From positions 14,911,001 to 14,975,000 of the forward strand of contig NC_059346.1 in assembly GCF_019703515.2 (NCBI RefSeq): 64,000 bases of DNA. The letters are read 5' to 3'. Shown here piece by piece: positions 51,101 through 60,100 of the stretch (position 1 is the first letter of the stretch; every line of letters starts with the position of its first letter). Below the pieces are notes generated by a model. That model searched no databases. It worked only from the letters and a program-made list of their open reading frames with translations, and was not told the DNA's origin. The position numbers and the translations under genes are program-made. This DNA is from Myxocyprinus asiaticus. Its lineage: Eukaryota; Chordata; Actinopteri; Cypriniformes; Catostomidae.

Positions 51101-54100
51101 TCTGTGTAAGGCCCAGTTCAGTACTCGCAGGTCCAAGATTTGCCGCAACCCACCGCCTTTTTCCGGTACAATGAAGTAGGGGCTGTAAAACCCCTTCTTC
51201 ATCTCGGCTGGAGGGACAGGTTCTAATCGCGTCCTTCCGTAGGAGGGTAGCGATCTCCGCGAAGGTAGCAGCATTTCCGTCTTTCACCAAGGTGAAGTGG
51301 ACACCGCTGGACCTGGGCGGATGCCCGGCGAAGTGAATCGCGCAGCCGAGTCGGACGATCCGGACCAGCTCTCGTGACGGACTGGAAAGCGCAAGCCATG
51401 CGTCCATGTTCCGCGCAAGGGGGACCAAAGGGACAACGTCATCGGATGTACCGGCAGGTGGGGCCTCGCGGCGGGGCGGAGCTCGAGGTGCCACACCACA
51501 TCGTGGCCGTGCTGAGTCCGAGGACATCGAAGCACTTACCTGGCTCCTTGTGACCACCCCCGGAACAGCCTGGGACGGGGGAGGAAGAGGCCTGTCCTCG
51601 TGACCCATGGAGACTGTCACATCGGGGGCGGATTTGTGCCATAGCTGGGCGCTCAGGGCGGGAGACCGCCGCTGGAGTGCCAACCTGCCAAATGGAGTGG
51701 TGGACGGTGGTCGTGATGCCAGCCGTACACACCGGATATGTGACCCAGGGAACAAGGAAACCACTCTTGCTGAGCTCTTGAGTACTGCAGCCACTTGGGC
51801 ATGCAGTGCAATTAAATGCAAAAGGTAACAAAAAGATGAAGATCTGCTTACCAGCTCCAGAGCAGCAGGTTTCGTTGTCCCCGGGTCGCCCGTCTCAAGG
51901 GCGCTTTGAAGCCTTTCACGGGTTCTGGGCGGCCGCGAGACGGGTGGCGTCTGCTTCCTGCGGTGGGCTCCACGCCGGGGCCAGGCCGAAGGGGAGGGCT
52001 GAGGCGGAGCCGGTGCAGTCACCGCAGGGGGATGCACTCGGCGATGAGTAGATGGGGTGCAGGATCTTGAGCCGCGTTGGGGCAGGATAAGCCGGCTAGC
52101 ATCCATCTACTGCTCTACCATCGAGAACTGCTGGGCAAAGTCCTCGATGGTGTCGCCGAATAGGCCCGCCTGGGAAATGGGGGCAGCAAGGAATCGTGTC
52201 CTGTTGGCCTCACCCATCTCGACCAGGTTGAGCCAAAGGTGGCGCTCCTGGACCACTAGTGTGGCCATCGTCCGCCCGAGAGACCGCGCCGTGACCTCCG
52301 TCACTCGGAGAGCGAGGTCGGTTGCCGAAAGCAGTTCCTGCATCAATCCCGGGGCGGAACTACCCTCGTGCAGTTCCTTTAGCGCCTTGGCGGACTTGCA
52401 GGAGAGCCATGGCGTGCAGGGCAGAGGCGGCTTGTCCAGCGGCACCGTAGGCTTTGACCGTCAGAGACGACGTAAACCTACAGGCCTTGGACGGGGGCTT
52501 TGGGCACCCGCGCCAGCTGGCGGCGCTCTGCGGGCATAGGTGCACCGCGAGCGCCTTTATCCACCGGGGGATTGCCGAATAACCCTTGGCCGCCCCACCA
52601 TCGAGGGTAGTGAGAGCGGGGAAGCTGAAAAGATTGGGACCGGGCAGTAAAAAGTGCCTCACGCGACCTTGTCAGCTCTTCATGCACTTCCGGGAAGAAA
52701 GGAACGGGATGGGGCGTGGCTTTGAGCGGCGCCGTGAGCCCAGGAACCAATCACCGAGCAGCGAGGGTTCAGGGAAGAGCGGTGAAATCCACTCTAACCG
52801 ATGCTCGCGGCTGTCCGGGAAAGCATGTCGTCATCTCCGCGTCAGCCTGTGACTGGGCAATCGACCCCGAAGGGAGGAGCCCAGCTGAGGCTTCTGACTG
52901 GACGAGCCCGCTCTCCGATGCTGCGCTCGAGAGCTCATCACTTTCGCGGGCTCCGAATAAGAGGTCGAACTCGCCATGAGACGAGCCGGCGGACTCACCC
53001 GGAAGCCCGATCGGGCCAGACAAGCGTGCTGGGGAATGGGAGGTCCGCGGGGTGGATACCCGGCGGAGGCGGTCCCATTGGGGTCCCCAAATCGCCCCCA
53101 GTGCTAGCCGCGCTGGCCTCAAACCCGTGGGTAAAAGGACCGAGGCGGGAGCCTCTGGGGTGGCTCGCTTTCTTACGAAGGCGAGCCGCGACCGCAACGT
53201 TGCCATGGACATATACTCACAATGAGAACGTGACCATCCACGAACGCTGTCTCCGCGTGAGCAGTGCCCAGACACGAAAGACAGTGATCGTGACCGTTAG
53301 AAGGCGAGAGATAACAAGCACAACCAGGAATAACACACAATCGGAAAAGCATCTTTAAAAAGACGTGTCTTTAAAAAGACGTTCCGTGTATGCGCTCTTT
53401 TAGAGAAATATATACTCTTTTAGAGGGGAAAAATGCTCTTTCAGAAAATATACTCTCTAGTTTTTCTGCCGAAGCGCCCAGGGGCATTCTCTGCAGTGCA
53501 CCAGTGCAGAGGAGGGAGAAGCCGCTGAAATGCGCCGTCAGATCCAGCAGGTGAATGAACAGTAGTATTCAGCTCAGCGAGCATGACCGTTCGGCTCCGA
53601 AGAGAAAATCTGAATGAGTGGTTGCATACCAGCTCCTTTTATACCCGTATGTTCGGGCCAGACGGCTTTGCCGCTGAATTTTTTAGATCTTATGCTAAAG
53701 AACTGGCTCCACTTTTGTTAGAAGTTTATACAGAATCATTAAAGAATGGGAAGCTTCCCCCAACCATGACACAAGCCTGGATCAGTCTGATTCTTAAAAA
53801 GGACAAAGATCCAAGCGAGTGTAAGAGTTACCGTCCAATTTCCCTGATCCAGCTAGATGTAAAAATTTTTGCAAAAATTCTGGCTAACCGATTAAGTAAA
53901 GTTATGACATCTCTTATACATATAGATCAGGTGGGGTTTATTCAGGGATGCAGCTCTTCTGATAACATCAGGCATCTCACCAATATCATGTGGTCAGTAG
54001 CGAATGATCAGTCTCAGGTTGCTGCCATCTCACTTGACGCCGAAAAGGCGTTTGATATGGTAGAATGGGATTATCTTTTTAAGATTTTGGAAATATATGG

Positions 54101-57100
54101 GTTCGGGAATACTTTTATTGGATGGATTAAGTTACTTTATAGACACCCGGTAGCGGCGGTACAAACAAATGGATTAATTTCAGATTATTTTACTTTGGAT
54201 AAGGGCACCCATCAGGGTTGCCCTTTTTCCCCATTATTGTTCTGTCTTGCCCTGGAACCATTAGCTGCTGCGATAAGAAAAGAGGATGATTTTCCAGGGG
54301 TGATGGCGGGAGGAGTGGCGCATAAGCTTTTGCTTTATGCAGATGATATTTTATTATTCGTCTCCGACCACACTAGATCTATGCCTTGCCTCCGCAGAAT
54401 TATTAATTCCTTTTCTAAAATTTTCGGGATACAAAGTTAATTGGTCTAAATCCGAAGCTTTGGCTTTGACAGCATACTGCCCAGTAACGGCTTTTCAGCC
54501 AGGTGCCTTCCAGTGGCCCAAACAGGGCATTAAGTATTTGGGCATTTTATTCCCAGCAAATTTATGTGATGTAGTCAGAGTTAATTTTGAGCCTCTAATA
54601 AAAAGGTTTTCGAGTGATGTGGGCAGGTGGGCTTCATTACATTTATCGATGATTGGGAAGGTTAATGTTATTAAAATGAACTGCATTCCAAAATGTAACT
54701 ACCTGCTGCAGTCTCTCCCTGTAGATGTCCCCCTGTCTTATTTTAAGCAATTTGATAGCATAATGAAGTCCTTCATTTGGAATGGTAAGCTTCCCAGGTT
54801 ACATTTTAATAAGTTACATAGGCCGATTGACAAAGGTGGGCTGGGCCTACCCAAGATTTTGTTTTATTATTACACGTTCAGTCTCAGACATTTGGCCCAT
54901 TGGTCGCTCCCACCTGAGAGAGCCCCTCCCTGGTTTGTTATTGAAGAGGAAGTTCTTGCCCCTATTTCGCCATTGTAAAGCCTTTCGATCAAACTAATCG
55001 GAGAAGTTAAGTCACACCCTGTTATCTTGCATCTGCACCTGGTTTGGACGAAAGTGTCCAGAGTGTTTAATTCTGACATTTATTTAAATGTTGCCTCAAG
55101 CATATGGCTGAACCCTAAATTACACATTAATAAGTCCCCTTTCTGTTGGTCAGAGTGGATTGGGAGGGGGGTTACTACACTTGGTGACCTATATGAGAGT
55201 GGAGTACTGAGATCTTTTGATAATTTGGTTCAACATTTTAAGATTCCTTGATCCCAGTTCTTTAGGTATTTACAGCTGCACCACTTGCTCTGTACTATTT
55301 TTGGGAGTAGTGTACACCCCCCTAAAGTGGCAGATACTCTGGAAATGGTGATTACTGATTTTGGGAAAGGTCATGAAGCATCAGTGTATTACTCCCTGCT
55401 AATTCAGTGTCTGGGGGACAGTGCTTTAACTTCTATCAAGAGATTATGGGAGCAAGATTTAAACTTGGATTTGGAGGAAGGAGTGTGGGCTAGGATTCTA
55501 AAAAATTTCAAGTCTGTATCTAGAGATGCAAGGGTTCGTCTTATGCAGTTCAAGACTACATAGATTTTATTGGACCCCCTCTAGATTGTATAGGCTTGGT
55601 CTTAAAGACACATCCACCTGCTGGCGATGCCAATCAGAAGATGCAGACACAACCCATGTTTTTTGAGGGTGTGTTAAGATCCAAGAATTTTGGTTGAAGG
55701 TTCAGAGTTTTATATGTAATGTTTTGGGCCCCAGACTCTGTATTTTGGGCGATGGGGCGGTCATAAATTTGGGGGATAAACACATAAAAAACTGGGTTCT
55801 GACCAGTATTATGATTTGCAGGCAAATTATTTTAAGGGGATGGAAGTCATTTCTGGAGCGGTGTGCGGAGATAGGGAGGGTGGCTGCTTTCGAGGAGATG
55901 TCAAGCAGAAGGCTGTGGGTTTGGAATTTGTTTGATAGGAAGTGGGGTAATTACCTAGTATTTTTGGGGGACTCTGGGGGAGGGGCTGTGGAGAGAGGTG
56001 TTTAGTTTTAATTATATATGACTATCTTTTTTTTTTGTATTCTATTTGTGACCACAGGGGTGTGCGTTGGAGGTCAAGGTGGGGTTGGTAATTGGGATTG
56101 TTGATTCAGAGTCTGGAGGATGGAGTTTCGTCTTCTCTCAAGAGATTATGGGAGAAGGATTTAAACTTGGTATTGGAGGAGGGAGTGTGGGCCAGGATCC
56201 TAAAAAGCATCAAGTCTGCATCTAGAGATGCAAGGGTCCGTCTAATGCAAATTAAAAATTTGGAACCGGTTCTACTGGACCCCCTCTAGATTGTATAGTT
56301 TGGGTCTTAAAGACACACCTACCTGCTGGCGGTGCCAAACAGAAGACGGGGATACAATACATGTATTTTGGGGATGTGGAAAGATCCAAGAATTTTGGTT
56401 GAGGGTTCAGAACTTTATGAGTGAGGTGTTGAACACTGAACTTTCATTTAGCCCCAGACTCTGTATCCTGGGTGATGAGATGACTCTGGACATAGGGGAC
56501 AGTTATTTAAAAAGTAGGGTCCTGGCCGGAGTCATGATTGGTAAAAAAATCATTCTCAGGGGATGGAAGTTGGCTGGGGCACCCTCATTTAGGGAATGGT
56601 GCGGGGAGATGGGCGAGGTGGTGGCATTTGAGGAGATGTTTTTTAGAAGGCTGGGGAAATGGGATTTGTTTGTCAAGAAGTGTGGGGTGTGGGGGGTTAT
56701 TTGGCTTTTTTGGATGGTTCTCAGGGAATGGCTGTGGAGAGGGATTTGTAGTTTAGTTGGGTATGTGTTTTATTGATTTTGTTTGAATGTATATCTTGTT
56801 TTTATATGTATTTTTTGTATTTGTTTTATTTTGATGATTTAATTGTTGGTGACCACAGTACTGCATGTTTGGGGGGTGATAATATTAATAATTGATTCCA
56901 TTTTTTATATTGTGTTTGTATGTTTTATTTTTGGAATCAATAAAATTGTTAATAACAAAAAAGAAACACTATATCATATTTCTTATGTTTAAGAAGAGAA
57001 ATAACCTTCCTTCTTTTTATGGGGTGCCCCAACCCATTCACATTCCACGTGGAACATTAGTGCAACAATCAAACCCCAAACTTCCCCCTGAACCAAAAAA

Positions 57101-60100
57101 ACAGAAAAAAGAAAAACGTGCGCATTAACCCCGTGCACGACAGCGGCAACTGTCATCCATCCCTCTAAACTCAAACAGTCCATGTACGCCTACGAGAGCC
57201 CCCGTGACAAATTTGCCGTCGGATTGCTCAAGTCCGGTGTTTCTATACAAATTTTGTGAGACAGAATTACGCAACAGAAGTTAATCTATAAAACAAACTC
57301 CAGCAAATAGGCGGACTAAACACAAAGAACTTGTAGATTCATACACATTACTATCCCGAAGGTGTGTTCCTCCACAAAACAAACTCCAGCCGCTAGCAGA
57401 ACCAGCACAAGAAAAAAGGCTGTTCATATTCCTCGGACAGTCAAACGAATATTCAGTGAGCCGCCCCATTCGACTGCTACACGAATGCAACAAATGACCC
57501 AATCACTCCAATGTCCTGCAAGAAATACTCCACAAAACAAACTCCAACCAATAGGAGGCATAAGCACAAAGAACTTGCAGATTCATCCACAACACTGTCC
57601 GAAGGAGTGCTACTACACAAAACAAACTCCAGCTGCTAGGCGGAACCAGCACAAAAAGAAACAAAAAAGGCACTCAGTTTCCTCGGACGGTCAAGTGAAT
57701 GTTCAGTGAGTTGGTCCACTTGGCTGCAACGTGAGTACCACAAAATAACTTACTCAGTCCATTGACTTTATGAAGGACATCGCTTGTTGGGGACATGTAA
57801 ATATTTTACTGCCATCCTTAGCATTTATTCTCAATTTGGCCGGGAACATCTGTGGAAAAGCGACCTTCCATTGATGTAAGAGTTTCTTGCATTCCTTGAA
57901 TCGATCACGTTTCTCTCTTGTCGAATTCGCAAAGTCTGGGAACAAGAAAATGCTGTGGTTCTTCCAAGAAATCCTTCTTTTACTCCTCGCGTAACACAAG
58001 GTCTTTATCGGATGATCTCAGAAATTTGGCCAGAATTGATCGGGCCTGTCTCCCTCAGTGGATCGCTGAGCCAGAACCCTGTGAGCTCGCTTGATTTCCA
58101 GCTTATGGCCTGTTATTTCGAACAGACTCTGAAAGAGCCCATCCAGGAATTTCACCATATCTCGACCTTCTTCGTCCAACAATTCGGATGTTATTCCGCT
58201 GGTTACGGTTCTCCAAGTCCTCCGACTTCTCCCAGACGCGCTCCAAATCCACCTTGGTCGCTAGCGGATTAGCAGCTAATTCCCTCTCCGATGACTCCAG
58301 ATAATCTATCCGTTTCTCGACATCCCCCATTCTTGTAACCACCTCAGTGAATTTTGTCTTCATGGCAGTGATCGATCGACGTATTACAGCAAGATCCTCC
58401 AAATCAGCAATGACCTTCGTCAGCATTACCGACAAGTTAACCAATTCTCTGCAAATTTCCCACACTTCCCTGACCAAATCGGCTCCCTGGATTGCGGCCT
58501 GCTCGGGGGCATCAGCTTGAGCACGTAAGTGTCTTTTAATGTCTCCAGAGCCCGAGGATTTTGAATTTTTTGACATATTGTCTCCCTAGAACAGTCAAGG
58601 ATCAGGTTGTATTGAATCTCACTGGTTTATGACATAAAAAGTATCAAAACTAGCAAAGTGCGAAGAGCTTGCTGTTCACATATCCAAACCTCGTATGGCG
58701 TCACGTGACTCCTCAGAGATATTCTTCTAAAAATCTTTGTTTGTGTTCTGCAGAAGATAGAAAGTTTTACACATCAGGGATGGCATGAGGATGAGTAAAT
58801 TATGAGAGAATTTTCATTTCTGGGTGAACTATTCCTTTAAGCCTAGCTTTCATTGTGTTTACCTGCACAACCACATGGTCACATAAGAATTGAATAACTG
58901 TGCTATTACCACATATCTTTCTAAACAGGTGGTATTTATTGGAATGATGGTCAGTTCTTCATTATGGGGAAACATTTCTGACAAATATGGGAGAAAAACA
59001 GTAAGTATAGTTAAAGATTAAAAGTAGAGTTGCATATAAATTCAGAAAGCCTCATTTTAACATGACAAATATTATAGCAGCACAAATGTTTTTTTACAAT
59101 AACACTGAGGAATGATTAGAGCTATTTGTGTGTGTTTATTATAGGGTTTGAAGATGAGTGTATTGTGGACCCTGTTCTATGGCCTCCTCAGTGCATTTGC
59201 ACCCATATATGGGTGGATCCTTTTTCTCCGAGCTCTGGTGGGCTTCGGTATTGGAGGGGCTCCACAATCGTGAGTGGCACAGTGATCTAGACACATAATC
59301 ATTTAGTGAGTTATGATAAGGAGATTTGGAAGATGTTAACCTAGCATCTTAACTTCTTTTAACCTATAGGTTTTACATTAGTTATCATTTGGCCCTCTCA
59401 TACTACAATATGATTGAATGGTTACAGAGTCATTTGGTGTCTTCCCTCAGAGTAACACTGTATGCTGAGTTTCTTCCCATGCAGTCCCGAGCCACTTGCA
59501 TTCTGTTGATAGAGGTATTCTATTCTGTTCTGTTGTGCTACAAATGTCATAGCCTTGATAAATGTATCAATTATGAGTTGAACTTGACACAAAGACATCA
59601 TAGTCATCATGTTTTTAATCAGCTTGTGAATCTTGTCTAATTCTCTTCAAAGTCTGTTTTCATTTTTTGTTGTAGATCTTCTGGGCTTTGGGAACAGTGT
59701 TTGAAGTTCTGCTAGCTATCTTGGTGATGCCAACTTTGGGCTGGCGCTGGCTGCTGGCCCTCTCCACCATTCCACTCTTTATTTTTATTATTCTTTGCTT
59801 TGTAAGTATGAATTATCAAATATCACTTTGCTCTTTCTGCTAGATCTGAATAGAGCAAAGCAGGGCTTTTTTGTGCAGTGTGTACAATATATTGTCTGAA
59901 CAAGTTTGTAAGCAAAATGTCACGTTGACAGTGGCTGCCAGAGAGTGCTCGTTACGACGTCCTGACAGGAAATCAGGAGAAGGCTTTGAGCACACTCAAA
60001 CGAATTGCTACAGAGAACAAGGTCCCCATGCCACTGGGAAAACTCATAGTGGCCAGACAGGTAAAGTGTCACTTGCATACAGTATCCTTGTGTATGTTAC

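Larger units (their letters stand above)
47512..53657 (-). mobile_element. DIRS-type tyrosine-recombinase retrotransposon, 6.1 kb, one end truncated
   Basis: The minus-strand order is gag-like, RT, RNase H, methyltransferase-like, tyrosine recombinase, then an internal complementary region and the terminal repeat. The inverted terminal repeats survive as 47670-47734 against 53594-53657 (CCCGAACATACGGGTATAAA and its inverse). The left terminus extends further out to 47512, but the matching 158 bp are missing on the right. There is no LTR, integrase or target duplication, as expected for DIRS. GC content is visibly higher than in the flanking DNA. It is inserted into LINE copy B. Confidence 0.88.
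44950..56960 (+). mobile_element. L1/Tx1-like LINE copy B, full length, interrupted by DIRS, chimeric 3' end
   Basis: It is inserted in LINE A/D with the 17-bp duplication AAGAAACACTATATCAT. It reads 5' UTR, ORF1 (from 45080, [18 protein letters not shown]), ORF2 endonuclease (about 46380-47510), the DIRS insertion (47512-53657), RT (53658-54978) and the C-terminal region. It has two successive LINE 3' regions: one ending near 56095, and a second starting near 56100 and ending at 56960 with GGAATCAATAAAATTGTTAA. About 300 bp of ORF2 between the spacer and the RT is missing at the right DIRS border. Confidence 0.88.
40905..58713 (-). mobile_element. L1/Tx1-like LINE copy A/D, split by LINE copy B
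   Basis: A single minus-strand LINE: 5' half 56978-58713 and 3' half 40905-44949. The whole is flanked by the 15-bp duplication CAGAGATATTCTTCT (40890-40904 and 58714-58728). The 3' end has the tail GGAATCAATAAAACATTTAA then TAACAAAG rather than poly-A. The two halves meet at a 17-bp sequence, AAGAAACACTATATCAT, duplicated by the insertion of copy B (44933-44949 and 56961-56977). ORF1 and ORF2 both carry frameshifts. Its ORF2 also hosts a SINE at 43443-43850. Confidence 0.88.
40114..58840. mobile_element. Outermost host element of the svop intron 4 nest (TTAA-flanked)
   Basis: The left end TTAAAGGTATAGTTCACCCA (40114) pairs with the right end TGGGTGAACTATTCCTTTAA (to 58840), with TTAA at both borders. 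The two halves, about 40114-40904 and 58714-58840, would make an element of roughly 0.9 kb including a SINE insertion. They are now 18 kb apart because a LINE inserted between them. Superfamily is probably Kolobok- or piggyBac-like from the TTAA duplication. Confidence 0.75.

Noticed and set aside
50388..52106. 572-codon minus-strand frame as a novel large protein
   Set aside because: Only parts of it match DIRS pol. The middle is out-of-frame reading of the RT, whose true frame is 50663-51274, so the frame is an artefact of frameshifts and high GC.
47512..53657. GC-rich island as horizontally acquired bacterial DNA with a phage integrase
   Set aside because: The tyrosine recombinase sits with DIRS-type RT, RNase H and gag and between inverted terminal repeats. 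It is a eukaryotic retrotransposon.
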